In this document: positions 1 to 6,137 of the stretch, in pieces
How the letters are laid out: the number at the start of each line of letters is the position of its first letter
Numbering within the stretch: position 1 is the stretch's first letter
Assembly: GCA_036259835.1 (NCBI GenBank)
Contig: DATABA010000010.1
Location: forward strand, 1 to 14,106
Direction: 5' to 3'
Origin: JALYGK01 sp036259835
GTDB lineage: Bacteria > Actinomycetota > UBA4738
DNA: 14,106 nucleotides
Program-made: the position numbers and the translations under genes
Notes under the pieces: generated by a model
Seen by the model: the letters and a program-made list of their open reading frames with translations, nothing else
Database searches by the model: none
What the model was told of the DNA's origin: nothing

Positions 1-948
1 GGCCGCCACGACCTCCTCCTTCTTCACCGCGTTCGGGATCGATGCGTCCAGGCTCGGCTGAAACAAGGCACCGAAGACTCCGAGCGTCACGGCGACCCCG
101 TAGATGTGCACCAGCGACGGGGTCGAATCAAGCAGCAAGGAAGCAACGGCGGCCGCTCGGACGACGTCGGCCGCGATCATGATTCGAACCCGGGAATACC
201 GGTCGTGGACGGCCCCGAGCGCGCCCCCGAGAACGGCGGCCGGCGCAACCTGCGCGACCAGGAGGAACGCGAACGCTTTCGCGCTGTTGGTCTGGCCGAC
301 CAGAGTGGTCGCGACCCCAATTGCGTACAGCCAGTCCCCCAGGTTCGAAACTCCCTGCGCCGACCAGAGACGGAGGAATGTCGGTTGACGGAACAGTGGA
401 GCGAACTGTCCGGTCCCGGAAGGCACCAGGCGAGAGCCGGTGGCCCGGTGGATGACGACGATTGCCCCAATGGCAATGCAGACATCCCCCGGACTGAAGA
501 CGTTGGAGAGCGGCCACGACTCCGGGACCGCGAAGATGTCTCCGAGGAACGAGAGCGTCGGCGCGGCCACCGCGGCGGAATTCTCGAAGCGGCCGGGGCT
601 TGTGGGAAGCCCCGCCGCGGCCAGTGCCTCCGGCGAAGCCGGCATGACGCCGCCGTTCGCTGCGATGACGACAACGTTCATCATGGTTCCCACTCCGACC
701 AGCCAGATGCCCGGAATCCCTCGGTTCACCACGATGAAGGCGACGATGAACCCGTATGACGCGATGTGGGCCACGTAGTGGGCGGCCGTTCGCGACCCCT
801 CGAAGACAAGGGTTATCGCCAGTTGAAGGAGTAGAGCGACGAGCAGCAGCCAGCTGCGTTGAAAGCGAAGCTGCGCCAAACCAAGAAATCGGCCTCGAGC
901 GAGCGGGACCATCGCCACGCCGAGAAAGACCACCAACAACAGGAGCAT
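1..948 (-). CDS. DUF5317-MFS transporter fusion protein (partial, C-terminus off the left edge)
   Basis: An open frame of 316 codons runs from ATG 948-946 to the window edge without a stop. A GGAG stretch lies about 6 nt upstream of the ATG. Residues 1 to about 170 are several hydrophobic segments that match DUF5317 as I know it: a conserved NGGVMPASPEALAAAGLP stretch (98-115), LSFLGDIFAVP (132-142) and SNVFSPGDVCIAIGA (148-162). From about residue 186 the protein becomes the start of a major facilitator: FRQPTFLRLWSAQGVSNLGDW (186-206), then a motif-A-like GGALGAVHDRYSRVR (241-255). That region resembles MFS_3/EntS-type exporters. DUF5317 is usually a stand-alone protein of about 180 residues, so the fusion is uncommon. 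The function of DUF5317 and the transported substrate are unknown. Only about three or four of the expected twelve MFS helices are inside the window. Confidence 0.85.
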   Translation of the reverse strand, partial: MLLLLVVFLGVAMVPLARGRFLGLAQLRFQRSWLLLVALLLQLAITLVFEGSRTAAHYVAHIASYGFIVAFIVVNRGIPGIWLVGVGTMMNVVVIAANGGVMPASPEALAAAGLPTSPGRFENSAAVAAPTLSFLGDIFAVPESWPLSNVFSPGDVCIAIGAIVVIHRATGSRLVPSGTGQFAPLFRQPTFLRLWSAQGVSNLGDWLYAIGVATTLVGQTNSAKAFAFLLVAQVAPAAVLGGALGAVHDRYSRVRIMIAADVVRAAAVASLLLDSTPSLVHIYGVAVTLGVFGALFQPSLDASIPNAVKKEEVVAA

Positions 949-1056
949 CCGATCTCCTCGAGGTTGTCGCCGTGCTCCCCGTATCGACGGAGGCGCTTCG
1001 GCGGTTGAGGGGGCCGGCGCCGAAATAGGGGGCGAAAGGCCGACAACGGAGGGTTA

Positions 1057-1076
1057 GGACTTTGGGCCGGCCAAAG
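1057..1076. promoter_or_regulatory. Imperfect palindrome between divergent genes, resembling a DosR/DevR-type box
   Basis: The 282-nt gap between the transporter start (948) and the small ORF (1231) holds no gene I can support. It contains CTTTGG (1060-1065) and CCAAAG (1071-1076) around a GGCCGGCC core. The left half reads GGACTTTGGGCC, which resembles the mycobacterial DosR box GGGACTTTCGGCCC with three mismatches over the 14 aligned positions. No convincing -35/-10 pair was found for either direction. The resemblance could be chance in GC-rich DNA. Confidence 0.25.
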
Positions 1077-1230
1077 AGCCCCAACTTACGGATTTACACG
1101 ACCCCCGGTCGGTCCTACCGTCGGATGGCAAGACAGCCTTCAAGTTTGGGAGCGGTTTCTACCGAAAACACAGGAGACGCGTTCGAGCTTTCCAAGACGA
1201 TCGCGCGGGCCATGGAGAGGAGGTGGACGA

Positions 1231-1329
1231 ATGAAGTCGATAAAGGCCACGGCGTATCGGATCGCCACAGCACTCGCCTCCCTCGCCATGCTTGCGGCGC
1301 TCGCGGGAGCCGGGAAGAAGTGGAAGTGA
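1231..1329 (+). CDS. Small hydrophobic peptide of 32 residues, possible leader peptide
   Basis: ATG 1231 follows the SD-like GAGAGGAGGTGG at a proper distance, one of the best ribosome binding sites in the window. The frame ends at TGA 1327-1329, ten bases before the histidine kinase ATG. The peptide starts MKSIKATAYR (basic), continues with an Ala/Leu-rich hydrophobic stretch (residues 11-25) and ends GAGKKWK. It could be a single membrane-spanning peptide, a short secreted or signal peptide, or a leader peptide for the hairpin that follows at 1348-1393. There is no cysteine, so it does not look like a thiolactone autoinducer precursor. I do not recognise a named family. The SD and the position are seen; any function is inference. 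Confidence 0.55.
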   Translation: MKSIKATAYRIATALASLAMLAALAGAGKKWK

Positions 1330-1338
1330 CCTGAAGCC

Positions 1339-2916
1339 ATGAAATCGCGCGACTTAACCGCTCCGGGCTCTTCGCCCGGAGCGTCGCGTTTTTGGCGATC
1401 CGGGCTTCAGCAACGAGTCCGGACGGCGGGTTCGCTCCGACGGCTCGAGCCCGTCGAGCGCTACGCCGCCGCGGTGGTCGCCCTCGGCGTCTCTCTTTTG
1501 GCCGCGATTGCCCTCATCGAGGGACAAGCCGGCGGCATGTTCCGTCGCGGCATCGGCCTCTACGCCATGCTGGCGGGAGCCGTGTTGATCGGCGAGCTCT
1601 TCCCGATCCGGGTTCGAAGGGGCGACGTCGTCCACGAGATCACCACCTCAACGACGTTCGCCTTTGCGCTGATGCTCGGATGGGGAACGGCCAGCGCCAT
1701 TGCGGCATTGGTCGTCGCGTCAAGCGTCGCCGACATCGTGCAGCGGAAGTCCCTTCTCAAGGTGGCGTTCAACGCGAGCCAGTACGCCATTTCGCTCGGT
1801 GTCGCCGGCCTCGTCCTTCACGGCTTCGGAGGGACGCAGGTGGAAGCGGCAAGCGGGACGTGGCCGCCTGTTTCGGAACTCCCGCTGCTTCTCGCCGCGG
1901 CCGGGACCTTCTTCGTCCTGAACGAGATACTTCCCAGCGTTGCGATCAGCCTGGCCGGTGCGGTTCCGATCCGGCAGCATGTCGGGTCCACACTTGCCTT
2001 CGATGCGGGCGTGGCGTCGACCCTCTTGGCCATGGCGCCGGTAGTCGTCGTGCTGGTCGATCACAGTCCGCTTCTGCTTCCGGTCATCGCCTTTCCGGTC
2101 GTAACGGTCTACGTCGGCGCACGCGCCATGCTCAGGAACATCGAGTTCTTCCAATCCAAGAACGCGGAATTGGAACAGTTGAACCGTCTCAAGGACGACT
2201 TCGTGGCCATGGTGTCGCACGAGCTTCGCACGCCGCTGACCTCGATCAAGGGCTCCGTCAAGACGCTGGTCGCGCTGGGGCATGACCTTCCCGAACAGGA
2301 TCGTGCCTCGCTGCTCGAGGCGGTGGATCGAAAGAGTGATCACCTGCATACATTGATCGAACGCCTCCTGGTCGTCTCGCAGCTCGAAGCGGGGCGGCAA
2401 GATGAAACTGCGTCGCACACTCGTGTAGGACTCGGCGCGGTGTGCGCCGAGGTGCTCTTGGATCTGAAACCGTCGATCGGGGATCGATACTTCAACGTCG
2501 ATTTCGATCCGCCTCTCGTCGAGGTCGAAACCGACAAGGAGAAGGTCCACCAGATCATCTCCAACCTGGTGGAAAACGCGTTGAAGTACTCGTATCGCCG
2601 TTCGGACATCACGCTGAGATGCCGCGTCGAACCGGGAGCGGCGGTGTTCTCCGTGGAGGACCACGGACCGGGGATACCACCGGCCGCTCGGGAGAGACTG
2701 TTCGATCGGTTCTATCAGGTTGATCAATCCCGTACGAGAGAGGTGGGCGGCATCGGCCTCGGGCTCTACATCAGCCGGAGCCTGGCGCGTGCGCTGGGCG
2801 GCGAGCTGTGGCTGGACGAGAACTACTCCGCCGGGTGTCGCTTCTGCCTGCGTATCCCCGGCCTGGTCGTCGGTCCCGGCGGCGACGAGCCGACCGTGAC
2901 GCCATCTCGGGTCTGA
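1339..2916 (+). CDS. Membrane sensor histidine kinase (orphan)
   Basis: The product is 525 residues from ATG 1339. Roughly residues 42-265 form a multi-pass membrane sensor region (about seven hydrophobic segments) of a MASE-like type, with the stretch EITTSTTFAFALMLG. A short linker leads to a HisKA domain with H-box VSHELRTPLTS (phospho-acceptor His294). The HATPase_c domain has an N-box NLVENALKYS (Asn409), a G1 box DHGPGIP (Asp441) and GGIGLGL (about 470-476). All catalytic motifs are present, so the kinase should be active. No response regulator is in the window, hence orphan. The start is uncertain: a terminator-like hairpin covers codons 4-19 and the ATG has no clear SD. The only later in-frame candidate before the first membrane segment ends is GTG 1474, which also lacks an SD. 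Confidence 0.9.
   Translation: MKSRDLTAPGSSPGASRFWRSGLQQRVRTAGSLRRLEPVERYAAAVVALGVSLLAAIALIEGQAGGMFRRGIGLYAMLAGAVLIGELFPIRVRRGDVVHEITTSTTFAFALMLGWGTASAIAALVVASSVADIVQRKSLLKVAFNASQYAISLGVAGLVLHGFGGTQVEAASGTWPPVSELPLLLAAAGTFFVLNEILPSVAISLAGAVPIRQHVGSTLAFDAGVASTLLAMAPVVVVLVDHSPLLLPVIAFPVVTVYVGARAMLRNIEFFQSKNAELEQLNRLKDDFVAMVSHELRTPLTSIKGSVKTLVALGHDLPEQDRASLLEAVDRKSDHLHTLIERLLVVSQLEAGRQDETASHTRVGLGAVCAEVLLDLKPSIGDRYFNVDFDPPLVEVETDKEKVHQIISNLVENALKYSYRRSDITLRCRVEPGAAVFSVEDHGPGIPPAARERLFDRFYQVDQSRTREVGGIGLGLYISRSLARALGGELWLDENYSAGCRFCLRIPGLVVGPGGDEPTVTPSRV
1348..1393 (+). terminator. Strong terminator-like hairpin overlapping the histidine kinase start
   Basis: CGCTCCGGGC (1359-1368) and GCCCGGAGCG (1374-1383) pair perfectly over 10 bp around a 5-nt loop TCTTC. 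A lower stem CGCGA (1348-1352) can pair with TCGCG (1384-1388) across a 6-nt bulge on the left side. TTTTT follows at 1389-1393. This is the form of an intrinsic terminator, sited just after the 32-codon ORF and inside the first codons of the annotated kinase. It may end the small-ORF transcript, act as an attenuator, or indicate that the kinase really starts downstream. Confidence 0.6.
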
Positions 2917-2930
2917 CCGAAGCGCGTAGT

Positions 2931-2955
2931 CTTCCTGCTGGAGGTAAGCAGGGAG
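2931..2955 (+). other. RNA hairpin with GGAGG in its loop, upstream of the ExxCC protein
   Basis: CTTCCTGCT (2931-2939) pairs with AGCAGGGAG (2947-2955) over 9 bp including one G-U pair. The 7-nt loop GGAGGTA (2940-2946) displays an SD-like core. No U-run follows, so it is not a standard terminator. It sits 11 nt before the GTG at 2967. Confidence 0.4.
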
Positions 2956-2966
2956 CAGGTGAGGCC

Positions 2967-3284
2967 GTGACCATTCGAGAGCTTCCCATTGCGTGCTCGC
3001 TCGACGGCCAGAGCCGAGTGGCTCGCGAAGAGGACTGGAACGAGTTTCTCGCCGAGACGATGATCGAACGTCGGCCGATCGCTGGTGGTGTCGCCCTTCA
3101 ACTCCAGCCATCACCCCAGGCCGTTTCGAGATTGCGGCGCCTGATCGAGTCGGAACAGAGCTGCTGTCCCTGGATCCGTTGGACCATTACCGAAGGCGAC
3201 GTGCTCTCCGTCGAAGCGACTTCTCCTCGGGAAGACGGCGAAGAGCTGCTCGCCCGGTGGTTCGGCGTTTCAGATCAGCGCTGA
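2967..3284 (+). CDS. Small conserved hypothetical protein with an ExxCCPW motif
   Basis: The product is 105 residues from GTG 2967, after a GGTGAGG stretch. The frame stays open further upstream to 2808, but that extension overlaps the kinase gene and reads as Arg-rich shadow translation, so I take the GTG. The protein begins MTIRELPIACSLDG, has an Arg/Glu-rich helical region, and carries ESEQSCCPWIRWTI followed by a short beta-rich end. The ExxCCP motif next to an aromatic strand recalls small soluble actinobacterial proteins sometimes seen near metal-response genes. I recall this only loosely and assign no function. The cysteine pair could bind a metal or be redox active. It lies 50 nt after the kinase and could be co-transcribed with it. 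Confidence 0.75.
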   Translation: MTIRELPIACSLDGQSRVAREEDWNEFLAETMIERRPIAGGVALQLQPSPQAVSRLRRLIESEQSCCPWIRWTITEGDVLSVEATSPREDGEELLARWFGVSDQR

Positions 3285-3300
3285 GTTCCTCGAAACAGGG

Positions 3301-4176
3301 CTAGACATCTGTCCGGTCGATCGCCGAAAGTTTCTTTGGATTCATCAGGATGTAGATCGTCTGAACTTTGTCCTCCGCGGCGTCGGCCATGATCATCGCC
3401 CACGGTCGCTTCTCGTTGCGAATCAAGATCGCCGGACCACCATTGACCTCCAGGACCTGCGATTCCAGGTAGGGAGTGAGGTCCTTCGATACGCCATTCA
3501 GGAACCGGGCAATCTTGTCCGGGCCGTGGATCGGCCGCCGCGCCGCGCGAACCTCTCCGCCGCCGTCCGTGTAGCACACGGCGTCTTCCGCGAGCAGCTC
3601 GACCAGGGCGTCAACCTCACCGGTTGAAACGGCGAACAGGAACTTGGCGAGCAACTCCCGCTGCTTCTCCTTGTCGGCCTCGAACCGTTGGCGCCGCTCC
3701 CCGATTCGCTGTCTGGCTCGGTGAACGAGCTGGCGAACGTTCGCTTCGTTCGTCCTGAGCAGGCCGGCGATCTCGCCGTACGGATAACCGAATACTTCTC
3801 GAAGCAAGAACGCGGCCCGCTCGGCCGGGGTGAGCGATTCGAGCACCAGGAGAAACGCCATCGAGAGTGAGTCGGAGATCTCGGCGGCTTCGGATGCGTC
3901 GGGCATGTGGTCGTCCAGCAACGGCTCGGGCAGCCACGGGCCGACATACCGCTCCCGCCGAGCCCTGGCGGACTTCAGGTGATCGATTGACAGGCGTGTC
4001 ACCACGGTCGTCAGGAATGCGGCCGGCTCACGGACGCCCTTGGCGTTCTGCCATCGGAGGAACGCCTCCTGGACGACGTCTTCGGCGTCGGCAACACTCC
4101 CAAGCATGCGGTACGCCAGGCCGAACATTCGCGGCCGAAGCTCCTCGAACACGGCAACGTCGTTCTCAGCCTTCAT
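3301..4176 (-). CDS. ECF41-family RNA polymerase sigma factor with fused SnoaL-like C-terminal domain
   Basis: The product is 291 residues. Sigma region 2 lies at about 8-75 (FGLAYRMLGSVADAEDVVQE) and region 4 at about 105-162 (LTPAERAAFLLREVFGYPYGEIA, then an ANVRQLVHRAR helix). The C-terminal 120 residues form an NTF2/SnoaL-like domain. The ECF41 signature motifs are visible: WLPEP in the linker (81-85), DGGGE (204-208, usually DGGGK) and NPKKL (279-283). In characterised ECF41 members the fused domain modulates sigma activity in place of a separate anti-sigma factor, and none is seen here. The divergent epimerase gene is a typical ECF41 target, and a consensus-matching ECF41 promoter lies upstream of this gene. 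The ATG lacks a strong SD. Confidence 0.93.
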   Translation of the reverse strand: MKAENDVAVFEELRPRMFGLAYRMLGSVADAEDVVQEAFLRWQNAKGVREPAAFLTTVVTRLSIDHLKSARARRERYVGPWLPEPLLDDHMPDASEAAEISDSLSMAFLLVLESLTPAERAAFLLREVFGYPYGEIAGLLRTNEANVRQLVHRARQRIGERRQRFEADKEKQRELLAKFLFAVSTGEVDALVELLAEDAVCYTDGGGEVRAARRPIHGPDKIARFLNGVSKDLTPYLESQVLEVNGGPAILIRNEKRPWAMIMADAAEDKVQTIYILMNPKKLSAIDRTDV

Positions 4177-4202
4177 CGTTCTCGAGACGTACCTACATCA
4201 AT

Positions 4203-4229
4203 GACGAGCCGCCGCCGCCACGTGTGACA
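4203..4229 (-). promoter_or_regulatory. ECF41-type promoter of the sigma factor gene (autoregulation)
   Basis: On the minus strand TGTCACA (4229-4223) is followed by exactly 16 bases and then CGTC (4206-4203). This matches the published ECF41 target consensus TGTCACA-N16-CGTC without a mismatch. Transcription would begin a few bases later, about 20 nt before the sigma ATG at 4176. Autoregulation by the sigma factor is the natural inference. Confidence 0.8.
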
Positions 4230-4233
4230 CCTC

Positions 4234-4260
4234 CGTCACAGGACGGCGCGGCCCGTCGTC
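4234..4260 (+). promoter_or_regulatory. ECF41-type promoter of the membrane protein and epimerase operon
   Basis: CGTCACA (4234-4240), 16 bases, then CGTC (4257-4260). It matches TGTCACA-N16-CGTC with one mismatch at the first base. Its -35 element and that of the opposite promoter form the inverted repeat TGTGAC-N6-GTCACA (4223-4240). The 5' untranslated region before ATG 4282 would be about 15 nt and includes the SD ACGGAG. Confidence 0.75.
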
Positions 4261-4281
4261 AATTCTGGTGGACGGAGAAAG

Positions 4282-4653
4282 ATGTCGGGACGACGGCTAG
4301 CGGTGATATCTGCGTGGGTCGGCGTCGCGTTCGCCGTCCTCACCGGGGCGTGGGCCTTCCTCGCACCCGGCTCGTTCTACGAGGTCGTGGCCGAGTACCC
4401 GCCGTTCAACCGGCATCTGTTCCATGACCTGGGCGCTTTCCAGCTCGGGATCGCCGCGTCTCTGGTCGCGGGGCTGGCTCGTCGAACCGCCATCGCGGTG
4501 GGGCTATGGGGTGGCGCCGTCGGAGCGACACTCCACGCCGTTTCGCACTGGATCGACGTCGACCGCGGGGGCCGTGCCAGCGACCCGTGGCTTCTGAGCC
4601 TGCTTGCGCTCGTGCTTGTGGCAGGTTTGATCGCAGCGGAGGTGCGAAGGTGA
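4282..4653 (+). CDS. Four-helix integral membrane protein, ECF41 target
   Basis: The product is 123 residues with about four hydrophobic helices (roughly 6-27, 47-66, 68-88 and 102-119). A conserved-looking PPFNRHLFHDLGAFQLG lies between helices 1 and 2. I have seen PYNEHL/DVGA-type membrane proteins of this shape in actinobacteria, but the family has no known role. The start ATG follows GACGGAGAAAG. The stop overlaps the GTG of the next gene (GTGA, 4650-4653), so the two are translationally coupled. The location right behind an ECF41-type promoter says it is induced by the divergent sigma factor. The function is unknown. Confidence 0.85.
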   Translation: MSGRRLAVISAWVGVAFAVLTGAWAFLAPGSFYEVVAEYPPFNRHLFHDLGAFQLGIAASLVAGLARRTAIAVGLWGGAVGATLHAVSHWIDVDRGGRASDPWLLSLLALVLVAGLIAAEVRR

Positions 4654-5588
4654 AGATTTTTCTGGCGGGAGGGACCGGTGTCGTCGGCCGTCCGCTGGTC
4701 CCCCGGCTCGTGGAGGACGGCCACCATGTCACGGCAATCACCCGGAAGCGCGACCGGCTCCCCCTGCTCGAGGAGCAGGGGGCCGAAGCAGTGATCTGCG
4801 ATGTACTCGACGCCGAGCGGCTTCTCGGAGTCGTCCAGGACGCTGCGCCCGAGGTCGTACTCCAACACCTGACGGATCTTCCGCCGGATCTGAATCCCCG
4901 AAATCTCAAGAAGGCGTACGAGCGGAACGACCTGGTTCGAGGAGTGGGGAGCAAGAACCTCCTCGCGGCGGCCGAGGCGGCGGGCGCGAAGCGATACATC
5001 GCGCAGAACGTTTGCTTCTTCTACGCGCCCGTGGGACCGCGCGTCGTGAGCGAAGATGCGCCGCTGTGGACGGATGCCCCCGAACCCTTCGGGTCGTCGG
5101 TGCGCCTCCACGTCGAGATGGAACGACGGATCGTCGACAACCCGAACCTCGAGGGGCTGGCTCTGCGTTACGGGTTCTGGTACGGACCCGGGACGTCGCT
5201 CGCTCCCGACGGCCATACCGCTCGAGAGGTCCGCCGGAGAAGGTATCCGGTGGTCGGAGCGGGTACCGGCTTCCAGTCGTTCATTCATTTGGACGACGTG
5301 GTGGAAACAACCGTTCTTGCCCTCGAGCGAGGCAATCCGGGTGTCTACAACGTCGTCGACGACGACCCGGCTCCCATGCACCAGTGGCTGCCGGCGTACG
5401 CCGCGGCGATCGGCGCGCCCGAGCCCCGTCGCGTTCCGGCGTGGTTGGCCCGTCTGGTGGTCGGAGGCTTCATCACCGCGCAGGCGCTCCACATGCGCGG
5501 CGTGTCGAACGAGAAGGCCAAGCAGGCCTTCGACTGGAAGCCCAAGTACGCCAGTTGGCGTGATGGGTTCCGCGTGGCCTTGGGCTAA
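4650..5588 (+). CDS. NAD(P)-dependent epimerase/dehydratase-type protein (atypical SDR), ECF41 target
   Basis: The product is 312 residues from GTG 4650, overlapping the preceding stop by four bases. The frame extends upstream inside the membrane protein gene, but the Rossmann strand MKIFLAGGTGVVG begins exactly at this GTG, with the GxxGxxG nucleotide motif at 7-13. The typical extended-SDR pattern follows: YIAQNVCFFYAPVG, GLALRYGFWYGPG and FIHLDDVVETT. The catalytic YxxxK is not present; the corresponding stretch reads FGSSV (147-151). The protein may therefore bind a nucleotide but use another mechanism or none. Carboxymuconolactone decarboxylases, oxidoreductases and epimerases are the usual neighbours of ECF41 genes, and this fits that class. 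The substrate is unknown. Confidence 0.88.
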   Translation: MKIFLAGGTGVVGRPLVPRLVEDGHHVTAITRKRDRLPLLEEQGAEAVICDVLDAERLLGVVQDAAPEVVLQHLTDLPPDLNPRNLKKAYERNDLVRGVGSKNLLAAAEAAGAKRYIAQNVCFFYAPVGPRVVSEDAPLWTDAPEPFGSSVRLHVEMERRIVDNPNLEGLALRYGFWYGPGTSLAPDGHTAREVRRRRYPVVGAGTGFQSFIHLDDVVETTVLALERGNPGVYNVVDDDPAPMHQWLPAYAAAIGAPEPRRVPAWLARLVVGGFITAQALHMRGVSNEKAKQAFDWKPKYASWRDGFRVALG

Positions 5589-5594
5589 AGGGCT

Positions 5595-5612
5595 CCGCCG
5601 ATTGAGAGGCGG
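5595..5612 (+). other. Weak hairpin after the epimerase gene
   Basis: CCGCC (5595-5599) and GGCGG (5608-5612) can pair around an 8-nt loop, just after the epimerase stop. There is no T-run. It may be a weak transcript end or just chance. Confidence 0.2.
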
Positions 5613-5645
5613 TGGTTCCTGTGATTCGATCAGCCCGACATCTCC

Positions 5646-6137
5646 ATGGAAGAAAACCGATTGCCGAGGCGCCGCTTCGTGCCGGGCTGGATTCCGCTGC
5701 TGCTCGCCCTCGTTGTCTCCGGCGTGGCGCTTCTTCTGATGAACGGCCAGGTTCAGGAAGCCCGAAGGGAGCGAGACGCCACGGTGGCCCGGTTGCGTGC
5801 GGCGCAGAAGCGAATCGGACGACTGCTGTTCGAGGCTGAGGGACTCCAGGGCAACATCAGCTCGCTCAGAGACAGGGAGCGACAGCTTCAGGAAGGCGTC
5901 AGAGCGTGTCAGGCCGCGGCGGACAAGTCGGTCGAGGTCCAGCGGCTGGCGGTTCGAACGGTCGACACGCTGACGTTGGCAGTCGTCGCGGTCCAGGCGG
6001 GAAACATCCGAGAGGCAAACCAGCAATTGGATCAGGCCAGATCCAACAGCGATGAGATGAACGCCGGGGTCGACGAGGCGAACCGGCGGCTAAACGAATG
6101 TCGCTCGGTTCTCGTGTTCACCGATCGCGGTTCATAG
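5646..6137 (+). CDS. Membrane-anchored coiled-coil protein, function unknown
   Basis: The product is 163 residues. A short basic N-terminus (MEENRLPRRRF) precedes one membrane helix at about 14-32, so the N-terminus is probably cytoplasmic. Residues 34-80 form a long, charged helix rich in Arg, Glu and Gln with coiled-coil spacing, and a second helical region covers about 85-150, again with many Gln, Asn and Glu. Two cysteines are far apart (ACQ and ECR). ATG 5646 is the first possible start after an in-frame TGA at 5622 and has no SD, so initiation may be leaderless or weak. The 3' end overlaps the convergent hydrolase stop by six bases. I do not recognise the family. Confidence 0.75.
   Translation: MEENRLPRRRFVPGWIPLLLALVVSGVALLLMNGQVQEARRERDATVARLRAAQKRIGRLLFEAEGLQGNISSLRDRERQLQEGVRACQAAADKSVEVQRLAVRTVDTLTLAVVAVQAGNIREANQQLDQARSNSDEMNAGVDEANRRLNECRSVLVFTDRGS

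Noticed and set aside
128..1084. Minus-strand frame of 318 codons over the DUF5317-MFS gene
   Set aside because: The adjacent frame from 948 encodes clear DUF5317 and MFS motifs; this one is Arg/Gly-rich and has none.
2808..2966. N-terminal extension of the ExxCC protein
   Set aside because: It overlaps the kinase 3' end and is Arg-rich shadow sequence; GTG 2967 is preceded by an SD-like stretch and starts a compact protein.
1720..3114. Long open frame on the minus strand opposite the histidine kinase (464 codons)
   Set aside because: It lies across the well-supported kinase, reads as low-complexity Arg/Asp/Gln-rich sequence with no domain, and is a codon-bias shadow of GC-rich coding DNA.
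4377..6026. Long open frame on the minus strand opposite the epimerase and neighbours (549 codons)
   Set aside because: It overlaps three supported plus-strand genes and shows no recognisable motif; an antisense shadow.
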